64,000 bases of DNA. Source: Tenacibaculum jejuense (lineage in GTDB: Bacteria; Bacteroidota; Bacteroidia; Flavobacteriales; Flavobacteriaceae). The position numbers were made by a program, and so were the translations under genes. Shown here in pieces: positions 8,690 to 16,506 of the stretch. How positions within the stretch are numbered: the stretch's first letter is position 1; every line of letters begins with the position of its first letter. Under the pieces are notes generated by a model that saw only the letters and a program-made list of their open reading frames with translations, was not told the DNA's origin and ran no database searches. The DNA lies in NCBI RefSeq assembly GCF_900198195.1, contig NZ_LT899436.1:3439001-3503000 (forward strand), given 5' to 3'.

Positions 8690-8937
8690 AAAAAGGAGAT
8701 TCGAAATAAAATATTTTAAATCTCCTTGTCTAACCAAACTTAGTATAAAAACTAACTACTACTATTTTTAACTACTACTAACTATTACACTTTATGTGTC
8801 GTTATATCTCTATAACTAGGGATTATAAAATTGTAATTTGGGAATTACTATATATTTTCAATGAACTTATCTAATCTTGAAAACAGTTGTTATACTGTTA
8901 CATTTATTTGACACACTTTTTTTTAATTGGTCACAAA
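8690..8937 (-). ncRNA. repeat unit C, putative structured RNA
   Basis: Same order of elements as unit B: AACAGT/ACTGTT, GTAATT-CCCA-AATTAC, GTTATA-GAGA-TATAAC (8801-8816, GNRA-type loop), the core hairpin, and terminator arms AAGGAGATT (8693-8701) and AATCTCCTT (8719-8727). Nearly identical to unit D over its whole length. Confidence 0.5.
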
Positions 8938-9184
8938 AAAAAGGAGATTCGAAATAAAATATTTTAAATCTCCTTGTCTAACCAAACTTAGTATAAAAAC
9001 TAACTACTACTATTTTTAACTACTACTAACTATTATACTTTATGTGTCGTTATATCTCTATAACTAGGGATTATAAAATTGTAATTTGGGAATTACTATA
9101 TATTTTCAATGAACTTATCTAATTTTAAAACAGTTATTACACTGTTACATTAAATAAGACACATCTTTTTTTGATTGGTCACTA
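8938..9184 (-). ncRNA. repeat unit D, putative structured RNA
   Basis: This is the unit closest to the clpS operon. The elements are as in unit C, with the GAGA-looped hairpin at 9049-9064 and the terminator stem at 8941-8949 with 8967-8975. It starts only a few bases after the terminator of the upstream operon, so read-through from that operon is one way it could be transcribed. Confidence 0.5.
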
Positions 9185-9192
9185 CAAAAAGA

Positions 9193-9213
9193 AAAAACTC
9201 AATTTAATTGAGT
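9193..9213 (-). terminator. terminator of the tpiA-prmA-clpS operon
   Basis: ACTCAATT and AATTGAGT form a hairpin directly after the stop at 9216. On the minus strand it is followed by TTTTTTC. Confidence 0.7.
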
Positions 9214-9215
9214 TT

Positions 9216-9488
9216 TCAGTGAAGATATTTTCTTAAAATTATTCTATGTTCAGGTATCGATTTATCGTAGTTTTCTACCAATAACTCTAGTATTTCTGGG
9301 GGCTTTACGCCTACTTCATTTTTTGACAAGAATTTGGAAACATATAAATTATAGCTATCTACTTTTTTTTCAAAAATTAAAAAATGTTCGCTATTTAATT
9401 CTGTGAAAGCTATTTCATTTCCGGAAAAGGTGTTTGATTGATCTTCAGAAAAATCTGAAAAATCGTAGTACTTCAATACATTCTCCAT
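9216..9488 (-). CDS. unknown 90-residue protein, last gene of the tpiA operon
   Basis: An acidic soluble protein with no signal peptide, no membrane segment and no motif I recognise. The N-terminal half is rich in Asp, Ser and Phe (YYDFSDFSEDQ); the C-terminal half looks helical (EILELLVENYDK). It begins one base after the clpS stop, so it is very probably co-translated with clpS. It could be a clpS-linked accessory protein, but no function can be read from the sequence. Confidence 0.6.
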   Translation of the reverse strand: MENVLKYYDFSDFSEDQSNTFSGNEIAFTELNSEHFLIFEKKVDSYNLYVSKFLSKNEVGVKPPEILELLVENYDKSIPEHRIILRKYLH

Positions 9489-9489
9489 A

Positions 9490-9765
9490 CTATACTATTT
9501 CTGCTGATAAACCTAATTCTAATAATCTAGAACATCTTGGCTCTAAATCTTTATATTCTCCTGTTTTAACAGCACACTTTCCTTTATAATGTACAAGTAT
9601 TGTACATTGCTCTGCTTGCTCTAAAGTATGGTCGCAAACATCAATTAAACTATCTATTACAAAGTCAAATGTATTTACATCATCATTATACAAAATAATT
9701 TCATGTTGACTAGTTTCTTGTACTAGTACATCTAATTCTTCTTGTATTTTTTCTATCGTACTCAT
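9490..9765 (-). CDS. clpS: ATP-dependent Clp protease adaptor ClpS
   Basis: ClpS delivers N-degron proteins to the ClpA/ClpC-ClpP protease in the cytoplasm. The hallmark block ILYNDDVNTFDFVIDSL and the later AEQCTILVHYKGKCAVKTG are both present, including the acidic pair that contacts the N-terminal residue of the substrate. The ATG at 9765 gives 91 residues; a TTG two codons earlier is possible but less likely. It lies 8 bases after the prmA stop. Confidence 0.92.
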   Translation of the reverse strand: MSTIEKIQEELDVLVQETSQHEIILYNDDVNTFDFVIDSLIDVCDHTLEQAEQCTILVHYKGKCAVKTGEYKDLEPRCSRLLELGLSAEIV

Positions 9766-9773
9766 CTTCAATT

Positions 9774-10607
9774 TTACTTAATATACTTTAATGACACCCA
9801 GTTATTTCTTTCAATAACTACATCTAAGGTCATTCCGTATTTAGATACTTCTTTATCTATAATTGGAATATCTTCCTTATAAAATCCACTTAAAAGTAAT
9901 ATTCCTTTCTCACTTATACAACTCATATAAGCATTCATATCTTTTAAAAGAATATTTCTATTAATATTTGCGATAATGACATCGTATTTTCTATTAATTA
10001 ACAGCTCTGCGTCTCCTTCTAAAACAGTAATATTTTTACAAGAATTTCGTTCTACATTCTCTAAAGAATTTACGTAACACCAATTATCAATATCTATAGC
10101 ATCTATAGGGTTTGCACCTTTCATTTCAGCAAAAATTGCTAAAACTCCAGTACCACACCCCATATCTAATACTTTTTTATCGTGTAGATTTAAACCTATA
10201 AGATGTTGTATCATCATGTATGTTGTTTCATGATGACCTGTTCCGAAACTCATCTTAGGTTCAATAACTATATCGTATTCTAAGTTTGGATTTTCATGAA
10301 AAGGAGCTCGAATACTCACTTTGTCTTCTACTTGAATTGGATTAAAATGTTTTTCCCATTCTTCATTCCAATTTGTTTGTTCAACTTCTTTGAACTCGTA
10401 AGTTATTTCAAATTCTGTTGATTCAAGTATAAAGATTTCTTCTAAAACATCTTCTTTCCAATCTTTCTTTTGAATGTAAGCTAACAATCCCGTTTCATTT
10501 TCAACAAAACTTTCAAAATTTTTCTCACCTAATTCAGCTATTAAAATTTCAATTGCTGGTTGCTTAGGTTCTACTACAAAAGAATACTCTATATATATAT
10601 TATCCAA
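9774..10607 (-). CDS. prmA: ribosomal protein L11 methyltransferase PrmA
   Basis: PrmA trimethylates L11 using S-adenosylmethionine. At 277 residues it has an N-terminal substrate-recognition part, then the SAM-binding loop VLDMGCGTGVLAIFAEMKGA and the catalytic-site region IIANINRNILL. The start codon is TTG, immediately next to the tpiA stop with no gap. No ATG fits the conserved N-terminus (MDNIYIEYSF), so a coupled TTG start is the best reading. Confidence 0.93.
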   Translation of the reverse strand: MDNIYIEYSFVVEPKQPAIEILIAELGEKNFESFVENETGLLAYIQKKDWKEDVLEEIFILESTEFEITYEFKEVEQTNWNEEWEKHFNPIQVEDKVSIRAPFHENPNLEYDIVIEPKMSFGTGHHETTYMMIQHLIGLNLHDKKVLDMGCGTGVLAIFAEMKGANPIDAIDIDNWCYVNSLENVERNSCKNITVLEGDAELLINRKYDVIIANINRNILLKDMNAYMSCISEKGILLLSGFYKEDIPIIDKEVSKYGMTLDVVIERNNWVSLKYIK

Positions 10608-11366
10608 TTAAATTGATTTTACAATAGCAGAAAAATCTTTTTCTTTTAATGAAGCTCCTCCAATTAAACCTCCATCAACATCTGGTTTAGAAAAAATTTC
10701 TTCTGCATTATTTGGTTTTACACTACCTCCATAAAGAATAGAAACACTATCAGCCAATTTAGCATCGTAAGCTTTAGCCAATAAACCTCTAATAAACTCA
10801 TGCATTTCTTGGGCTTGATCTGCTGTAGCTGTTTGTCCTGTTCCTATTGCCCATACAGGCTCATAAGCTAAAATGATATTTTTAAATGCTTCTGCCTGTA
10901 ATCCGAAAAGAGCTTCTTTTAATTGGCTTTCTACAACTGAGAAATGATTTTCATTTTGTCTGTCTTCTAATTGTTCTCCAAAACAAAAAATAACATCTAA
11001 ACCTTTTGCTACTGCTGTATTTACTTTTTGAGCTAAAGCCTCATCTGTTTCATTAAAATAAGCTCTTCTTTCCGAATGCCCCAAAATAACAACATTTACT
11101 CCAATATCTAACAACATATCAGCAGAAATCTCACCTGTAAAGGCTCCATTTTTAGCTTGGTGTAAATTTTGAGCAGAAACTTCTAGAACACTCTTTGCGG
11201 TTTTCTTTACAGCATGTTGTAGATTCACAAACGTTGGAGCAATAATTACACGAGTATTATCTAATTTTACTCCTTTTAATTCTTTTTTTAACCCTTTAAG
11301 TAACTCTTTAGTTTCATTTAAAGTGTTGTTCATTTTCCAGTTACCTGCTACAATTTTTTGTCTCAT
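10608..11366 (-). CDS. tpiA: triosephosphate isomerase
   Basis: This enzyme interconverts dihydroxyacetone phosphate and glyceraldehyde 3-phosphate in glycolysis. The 252-residue barrel has Lys11 in GNWKMN, His97 in ILGHSERR and the catalytic Glu169 in AYEPVWAIGTG. The phosphate loop near the C-terminus (LYGGSVKPNN, DGGLIGGASL) is intact. It is the first gene of a tight operon with prmA, clpS and an unknown gene. Confidence 0.97.
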   Translation of the reverse strand: MRQKIVAGNWKMNNTLNETKELLKGLKKELKGVKLDNTRVIIAPTFVNLQHAVKKTAKSVLEVSAQNLHQAKNGAFTGEISADMLLDIGVNVVILGHSERRAYFNETDEALAQKVNTAVAKGLDVIFCFGEQLEDRQNENHFSVVESQLKEALFGLQAEAFKNIILAYEPVWAIGTGQTATADQAQEMHEFIRGLLAKAYDAKLADSVSILYGGSVKPNNAEEIFSKPDVDGGLIGGASLKEKDFSAIVKSI

Positions 11367-11523
11367 TGGTTTTGTTATAAATACTTCTGTTATTGAAGGT
11401 TGATTATTATTAGTTTACTAGCACATTTATTTTAAAAAACTTTGTAGTGCAATCACACAAAACTAGTTTTTTAATAACGAAGTTTAAAGATTAAGCTTTA
11501 GTTTTTTTACGAAAACGTAATAA

Positions 11524-12009
11524 TTATTTGAGGGCATTTAAAATTCTAGAATCATTAATTCTGGTGGCATTAAAGACTTCGATACCTCCTATTTCATCTA
11601 TCACTAAATATCTTGGTATCCATGACAAATCTAAAAATTCACCTAAATCTCCATCCCAACTAGAAGGTAATAAATAATGTTCTCCTTTGATTCCATATTT
11701 ACTTATTCCGTTCTGTAAATCAGTTAATGAATCATTTATGGATAAAAATAAAAAAACCACATCTGGATGATTTTTTTGAAGTTGTGAAACTTTAGGTATT
11801 GACTTGATACAATCTGAACACCAAGAAGCCCAAACATCAATTAAAATCTTTTTCCCTTTATAATGATTTAAAACATTCTTGAAAGTAATCATATCATTTG
11901 ATAATGTTACCAATTGATCTTGCAAAGCCTTTTCAGAAAACGAAGTTTCTATTCTTGGCTTACAGCTTAAAAACACCATCAAAATAAATAATAAAGAAAG
12001 TAACTTCAT
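11524..12009 (-). CDS. TlpA/thioredoxin-like lipoprotein with CxxC
   Basis: This 161-residue protein has a lipobox at Cys16 and one thioredoxin fold. The redox motif is WCSDC with Cys64 and Cys67, and the cis-Pro block is IPRYLVID. It probably acts as a membrane-tethered thiol reductant or oxidant in the periplasm. It starts with no gap after the stop of its neighbour, which is a clear paralogue. It is the third gene of an operon led by an OppB-type permease; whether the functions are linked is unknown. Confidence 0.85.
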   Translation of the reverse strand: MKLLSLLFILMVFLSCKPRIETSFSEKALQDQLVTLSNDMITFKNVLNHYKGKKILIDVWASWCSDCIKSIPKVSQLQKNHPDVVFLFLSINDSLTDLQNGISKYGIKGEHYLLPSSWDGDLGEFLDLSWIPRYLVIDEIGGIEVFNATRINDSRILNALK

Positions 12010-12471
12010 TTATTTCAATTTATCTGATACTTTGGATGTTTTAAAAACTTCTATGTTTCCTTGCTCATCTATTTTTAGAAATCTAGGAATACTTTTTAAT
12101 TTTAGAAATTTCCCTAAACTTCCTTCTCCTTTTTCAGGAATATAATAAAATTGTCCTTTAGGCTTTACATACGCTAAACCTCGCTTCCAATCGTAATAGG
12201 AATGATCTACCGATAAAAAAACAAAGCTGAATTCAGGATTTTCTTTTTGAAACTTTAACACATCATCAAAACTATCTTGACTTACAGGACAATAACTAGC
12301 GAAGATTTGAGCAAAAATCTTTTTCCCTTTGTTACGCTCTAAAACTTCTTTAAATGTTATTGTTTCTCGATCTAAAGTTTGAATTTTCTCATTTAATGCA
12401 GACTCTGAAAACACTTTCGGTGAAGCACAACTTGCTAAGAAAACTATAATTACCAAATAAAAATATTTCAT
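12010..12471 (-). CDS. thioredoxin-like lipoprotein with degenerate CxxS motif
   Basis: This 153-residue protein has a lipobox at Cys15. It is a paralogue of the following gene (shared blocks ITFKEVL, GKKIF, IPRFLKID). The redox motif reads Y-C-P-V-S with Cys61 but Ser64 instead of the second Cys. Monothiol CxxS thioredoxins cannot complete a normal disulfide reduction; they can trap mixed disulfides or act as isomerases or chaperones. It abuts both neighbours with no gap, so the three genes form one operon. Confidence 0.8.
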   Translation of the reverse strand: MKYFYLVIIVFLASCASPKVFSESALNEKIQTLDRETITFKEVLERNKGKKIFAQIFASYCPVSQDSFDDVLKFQKENPEFSFVFLSVDHSYYDWKRGLAYVKPKGQFYYIPEKGEGSLGKFLKLKSIPRFLKIDEQGNIEVFKTSKVSDKLK

Positions 12472-13548
12472 TTAATTCAATTTTACTCTTGGATCCAACC
12501 AAACATAAATAATGTCTACCAAAATATTGATTATTATAAATATACTTGAAATCACTAATACACTTCCCATAATAACTGGTAAATCTAAAGTATCTAAAGC
12601 ATTAACAATCTCTTTTCCTAAACCATTCCAATTAAAAATATATTCAATAAAAACTGCTCCTGCCAACATAGAAGCAAACCAACCTGAAATTGCAGTAACA
12701 ACAGGATTTAATGAATTCTTTAAAGCATGATTTTTAATTACTTTGAAATTAGATAATCCTTTTGCTCGGGCTGTTCTTATATAATCTTGATTTAAAGTTT
12801 CTAATAAGGAATTTCTCATTAATTGACTTACAACAGTTAACGGTCGTATTCCTAAAACAATAGCTGGCAATATTAAATTTTTCCATTGTATGTAAATTCC
12901 TTCACCAAAATCATCTACAACAAATAAACTTCCTGTCATTTCAAGTCCTGTAAATTCATGTAGAACAAACCCGAAAAACCAAGCGAATAAAATTGCTGAG
13001 AAAAAGGAAGGTAAACTCATTCCTAATGTACTTAAAACAGCTATAAATTTATCTAAAGTAGAATTTTTATAAACCGCAGAAAATACTCCTAATAGAATTC
13101 CTAAAACAATAGCCATTGTGATAGCAAAACTTGCAAGAACTATAGTATTAGGTAATGTTTCTTTAATAACTGAAGTTACAGATTTTCCATTTTTTTGAAA
13201 AGATTCCCTTAAATAAGGATATTTTACAACTACACTTAAATCACCAACAGAAAAAATATTTTTAAATGTATATTTTTCTGAAGCCAATGAAGTATAATGA
13301 TTTTCATTTTTGCTATGAAAAGACAAAGGTGACAAATCATTCAAATAATATAAATATTGAGTTCCAACTGATTGATCGAAACCATACTTTTTTCTAATAA
13401 TCTCAAGTTGTTCACTATCTTCTCTTTGTCCCATTAACATTCGAGCTGGATCACCAGGTAAAATATTAAAAAGAAAGAAAACAACGGTTACTACTCCTAA
13501 AAGTGTTAGAAAACCATAAAAAATCTTAGTTGTTATATACTGAAACAT
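12472..13548 (-). CDS. OppB/DppB-family ABC transporter permease
   Basis: This 358-residue inner-membrane protein has the N-terminal block NILPGDPARMLMGQ typical of DppB/OppB, about six membrane helices and the coupling loop RNSLLETLNQDYIRTARAKGLS. It is longer than the roughly 310-residue E. coli proteins because of an insert between helices 1 and 2 (about residues 70-120), as is common in Bacteroidota. No partner permease, ATPase or binding protein lies beside it. Its promoter TATCTTTG sits 8 bases from the ATG, implying an almost leaderless transcript. Confidence 0.85.
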   Translation of the reverse strand: MFQYITTKIFYGFLTLLGVVTVVFFLFNILPGDPARMLMGQREDSEQLEIIRKKYGFDQSVGTQYLYYLNDLSPLSFHSKNENHYTSLASEKYTFKNIFSVGDLSVVVKYPYLRESFQKNGKSVTSVIKETLPNTIVLASFAITMAIVLGILLGVFSAVYKNSTLDKFIAVLSTLGMSLPSFFSAILFAWFFGFVLHEFTGLEMTGSLFVVDDFGEGIYIQWKNLILPAIVLGIRPLTVVSQLMRNSLLETLNQDYIRTARAKGLSNFKVIKNHALKNSLNPVVTAISGWFASMLAGAVFIEYIFNWNGLGKEIVNALDTLDLPVIMGSVLVISSIFIIINILVDIIYVWLDPRVKLN

Positions 13549-13555
13549 TTGAAAA

Positions 13556-13563
13556 CAAAGATA
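13556..13563 (-). promoter_or_regulatory. -7 element of the permease operon
   Basis: Minus strand TATCTTTG matches TAnnTTTG and lies 8 bases before the ATG at 13548. It is 19 bases from the oppositely oriented pyrF element, so the two divergent promoters overlap. Confidence 0.5.
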
Positions 13564-13582
13564 ACAGAAACTTTAAAATAGT

Positions 13583-13590
13583 TACTTTTG
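13583..13590 (+). promoter_or_regulatory. -7 element of pyrF
   Basis: TACTTTTG matches TAnnTTTG exactly and lies 22 bases before the pyrF ATG. No -33 TTTG is found at the ideal distance. Confidence 0.5.
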
Positions 13591-13612
13591 CCTAACTTTT
13601 TAACAACAAACA

Positions 13613-14422
13613 ATGACAACTGAACAATTAGTAGCTGAAATACGACAAAAAAAATCGTTTTTGTGTATTGGGTTAGATGTAGATTTAAATAAAATACCCA
13701 AACATTTATTAGCGTTAGAAGATCCTATTTTTGAATTTAACAAAGCAATTATAGATGCTACTCACCATCTTTGTGTCGCCTACAAACCGAATACTGCTTT
13801 TTATGAAGCTTATGGTATTAAAGGATGGAAATCTTTAGAAAAAACAATACAATACATAAACGAAAATCACCCTAATATTTTTACTATTGCTGATGCCAAG
13901 AGAGGAGATATTGGAAACACTTCAACAATGTATGCTAAAGCTTTTTTTGAAGATTTATCTTTTGATTCAGTTACAGTTGCTCCTTATATGGGAAAAGATT
14001 CTGTTGAACCTTTTTTAGCTTTTGAAGACAAACACACCATTTTATTAGCTTTAACTTCTAATGCTGGTGCTTTTGATTTTCAAACTCAAAAAGTAGATGA
14101 AAAAGAAGTTTACAAACATGTTTTAAATACATCTAAAACATGGAAAAATGCACATAACTTAATGTACGTAGTTGGCGCTACAAAAGCAGAATATTTAAAA
14201 GATATTCGTGAAATTATACCTGAAAGTTTCTTATTAGTTCCTGGAGTTGGTGCTCAAGGTGGAAATTTACAAGAAGTTTGCAAATATGGTATGAACTCTT
14301 CTGTTGGTTTATTAATCAACTCTTCTAGAGGAATTATTTATGCAGGAAATGATGAAAACTTTGCTAAAGAAGCAGCAAAAAAAGCGGAAGAATTACAATC
14401 GCAAATGAGTATAATTTTATAA
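13613..14422 (+). CDS. pyrF: orotidine 5'-phosphate decarboxylase
   Basis: PyrF makes UMP from OMP, the last step of de novo pyrimidine synthesis. At 269 residues it is the longer subfamily 2 form. The catalytic block is Asp94-Lys96-Asp99 in [13 protein letters not shown], and [10 protein letters not shown] binds the phosphate. It is a single-gene unit with a strong terminator. Confidence 0.96.
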   Translation: MTTEQLVAEIRQKKSFLCIGLDVDLNKIPKHLLALEDPIFEFNKAIIDATHHLCVAYKPNTAFYEAYGIKGWKSLEKTIQYINENHPNIFTIADAKRGDIGNTSTMYAKAFFEDLSFDSVTVAPYMGKDSVEPFLAFEDKHTILLALTSNAGAFDFQTQKVDEKEVYKHVLNTSKTWKNAHNLMYVVGATKAEYLKDIREIIPESFLLVPGVGAQGGNLQEVCKYGMNSSVGLLINSSRGIIYAGNDENFAKEAAKKAEELQSQMSIIL

Positions 14423-14442
14423 TTGAATGTAAAATTATCAAT

Positions 14443-14480
14443 AAAAAGGTCTTAAGCGTAAAACTTAAGACCTTTTTTTA
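14443..14480 (+). terminator. intrinsic terminator of pyrF
   Basis: AAAAAGGTCTTAAG (14443-14456) pairs perfectly with CTTAAGACCTTTTT (14464-14477), followed by more T residues. Confidence 0.9.
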
Positions 14481-14572
14481 AAACATGAATTTTAATTATT
14501 TCTTTTAAATACTTTTTAAGTTAATATAACTTTTAAGAAATATTGATTTATCTAAATATTGCGTATATTTAA

Positions 14573-14652
14573 ATGAAAAAGTCAAGGTAAACAACTCCTT
14601 GACTTTATTTGATTGATTAATTCAAACAACTATACTTTTAAACAGTTGCTTG
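14573..14652 (-). ncRNA. candidate small RNA downstream of the SusCD operon
   Basis: On the minus strand a promoter (TTG, 18 bases, TACTTTTG) is followed about 50 bases later by the hairpin AAAGTCAAGG/CCTTGACTTT (arms 14578-14587 and 14597-14606) and a T run. This predicts a transcript of about 80 nt from about 14650 to 14573. It has no reading frame of note. It lies between the SusD terminator and the pyrF terminator, so it is an independent unit. Promoter plus terminator are seen; expression is inferred. Confidence 0.5.
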
Positions 14653-14655
14653 CTT

Positions 14656-14684
14656 CAAAAGTAAATACTTATTGATCTCTACAA
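14656..14684 (-). promoter_or_regulatory. promoter of the candidate small RNA
   Basis: Minus strand: TTG at 14684-14682, an 18-base spacer, then TACTTTTG (14663-14656). Both boxes fit the Bacteroidota consensus in sequence and spacing. Confidence 0.5.
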
Positions 14685-14753
14685 CATAGTTTTGATGCAA
14701 ATTGCTTGATTTTTGAACTAAATGGAAAGAAATCAATTTTGTTTAAAAAATTA

Positions 14754-14778
14754 AAGCTACCCTGTAAAAGGGTAGCTT
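14754..14778 (-). terminator. terminator of the SusCD operon
   Basis: AAGCTACCC and GGGTAGCTT pair perfectly around a 7-base loop; on the minus strand a T-rich run follows. It lies 62 bases past the SusD stop. The rest of 14481-14839 is AT-rich and holds only the candidate small RNA. Confidence 0.75.
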
Positions 14779-14839
14779 CAATCCATTACTAATTAATACT
14801 AAAATTTATAAAACAAATTTATTTAACTTCTGTATAATT

Positions 14840-16489
14840 TTAATTTTGGTCAGCTGGTGTAATTTCTGGATTTGCATCAATCTCAGCTTGAGGAATTTTG
14901 AAGATCCAAGCATTATTTACTGATGGCCTATCTACCTGATAAGCATCTTGATATAAAACTTGAGAAGCTCCTGAACCTCCGTTTGCAGCATGATCTATAC
15001 CTTCATCCCAACGGATTTTATCAGTATATCCAAAACCTTCACCCCAAAGCTCTAATCTTCTTTGGAATTTGATGTGATCCATTAAACTTGCTTGATCGTT
15101 GAAAACAGTTACATCATAAGCACTATCTCTTTCTTCACCTAAAGGTCTTAAAGCAGCCTGTGCTCCACCAACATCACCTAACATTGCTCTAGCTTCAGCT
15201 TCAATTAAATACATTTCAGAAGATCTCATGTAAATGATATCATCTGGATCAATACTTCCAGGATTTTTATTCTTCATTTTAAAATGCATGTATGGATGCT
15301 GATTAAATGAATTAGTAATACCGTATGTAGTATTAATCTCTGCTCTTCTAGCATCAAATGCAGCTTGAGTAGTATAATTTGGATCGTTTCCAAAACCTCC
15401 TTGACCATTCGCTGCAGAACTGTTTGTATTCGGTGCATCTACAATAAAGACATCTTTCCTGTAGTCTGTACTTGGAATTGCATCAACTAATCTTCTATCA
15501 GCAATCTTTGGGTTATTTCTAATTTGAGAACCATTAAATGTATTACTCATTAAATAAAAATAAGAACGGAAGAAAGTAGTTTCTGTAGCGATTACATTAC
15601 TTCCCCAGATTACCTCTGATAATGTAGTAGTGTTAAACCCTGATTTCCAGTCAGCTTCATTCATTAAAGGGAACCCTTGTCTTGCTAAGGCTGCCTCTGA
15701 AGCGGCTGTAGCCCAATCTCCTTTTGATAATGCCCAACGAGCTTTTAAACCATGCGCTACATTAATATTTAATTGAGATTTATCTTTAGCGTTTCCACTT
15801 GGCCTTGGAGAAGCACTACCAAAAGCAGTGATTGCTGCATCTAAATCTCTTTCAATTTGATTGTATACATCTTGTACAGTTCCTCTTGGTTTTGTTTCAG
15901 CAACAGTTAAAGTAGATTTTAATAAAACTGGAACACCTGGATCAGTTGATGGTGCACCAATTAAATATCCTTTAGAATAATGCTGTACTAGAGATAAATA
16001 TGCATAGGCTCTATAAGTATATGCTTGACCTTCAATTGCCTTTAACTCTGGTGTTACAGGAATTGTACCTTCATTAAGCTTTTCAATGATAGAATTGGCA
16101 TGTAAAATCGTATTGTAACGATGGTACCATAAAAGTTGATTGGTTAAAGATGTTGGTAATGTATGAGAATTCCATTGCATCTCTGTTCTCCATCCTAAGT
16201 TATTAGCATTAGCAGAATGAATTAAATATCCTGCTAAATTATCTCCTAATGGCACCCAATAATGGTTTCCTGCTCTTTCAGTACGTCCTCCTGGAAATAT
16301 ATTAGTTAATTGTGAAAACAAACTTCTGTGAACTCCATTTAATACTTTTTGCATATCTTCTGCAGAAGATAAAGCAACTGAAGGTGTAACTGCATTAGTC
16401 GGAGTAGTTTCTAAAAAGTCATCACTACATGAAGTAACAATAACTAATGATGGAATTACTATTAATAATGCTTTAATTTTTTTGAACAT
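14840..16489 (-). CDS. SusD/RagB family nutrient-binding outer-membrane lipoprotein
   Basis: This 549-residue protein has a lipobox at Cys21 (IVTSCSDDF). It shows SusD features: DDFLETTPTNAVTP at the N-terminus, a helical TPR-like core (AIEGQAYTYRAYAYL, ARWALSKGDWATAA) and the C-terminal RRLELWGEGFGYTDKIRW and IFKIPQAEIDANPEI. SusD proteins sit as a lid on the SusC channel at the cell surface and capture a glycan or peptide. The ligand cannot be told because no degrading enzyme is next to it. It follows the SusC gene by 17 bases. Confidence 0.95.
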   Translation of the reverse strand: MFKKIKALLIVIPSLVIVTSCSDDFLETTPTNAVTPSVALSSAEDMQKVLNGVHRSLFSQLTNIFPGGRTERAGNHYWVPLGDNLAGYLIHSANANNLGWRTEMQWNSHTLPTSLTNQLLWYHRYNTILHANSIIEKLNEGTIPVTPELKAIEGQAYTYRAYAYLSLVQHYSKGYLIGAPSTDPGVPVLLKSTLTVAETKPRGTVQDVYNQIERDLDAAITAFGSASPRPSGNAKDKSQLNINVAHGLKARWALSKGDWATAASEAALARQGFPLMNEADWKSGFNTTTLSEVIWGSNVIATETTFFRSYFYLMSNTFNGSQIRNNPKIADRRLVDAIPSTDYRKDVFIVDAPNTNSSAANGQGGFGNDPNYTTQAAFDARRAEINTTYGITNSFNQHPYMHFKMKNKNPGSIDPDDIIYMRSSEMYLIEAEARAMLGDVGGAQAALRPLGEERDSAYDVTVFNDQASLMDHIKFQRRLELWGEGFGYTDKIRWDEGIDHAANGGSGASQVLYQDAYQVDRPSVNNAWIFKIPQAEIDANPEITPADQN

Positions 16490-16506
16490 AATATTATCTG
16501 TTTTTT

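Larger units (their letters stand above)
8326..9184 (-). repeat. array of one partial and three full structured repeats (about 248 bp each)
   Basis: A 39-base core starting TAACCAAACTTAG occurs four times without change at 8362, 8482, 8731 and 8979. Spacing is 120, 249 and 248 bases. The last two copies are nearly identical and the second is more diverged; the first is cut after the core. Each copy places a hairpin of different sequence just left of the core. On the minus strand this hairpin is followed by seven or more T residues, so the minus strand is the likely transcribed one. No protein is encoded and no transposase is near. Confidence 0.85.

Noticed and set aside
8326..9184. CRISPR array or transposable element
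   Set aside because: The repeat unit is about 248 bases with no regular short spacers, no cas or transposase gene, and no terminal inverted repeats bounding each unit.
11507..11520. Hairpin TTACG/CGTAA after the thioredoxin-like gene as a terminator
   Set aside because: The stem is only 5 bp and on the minus strand it is followed by A residues, not T residues.
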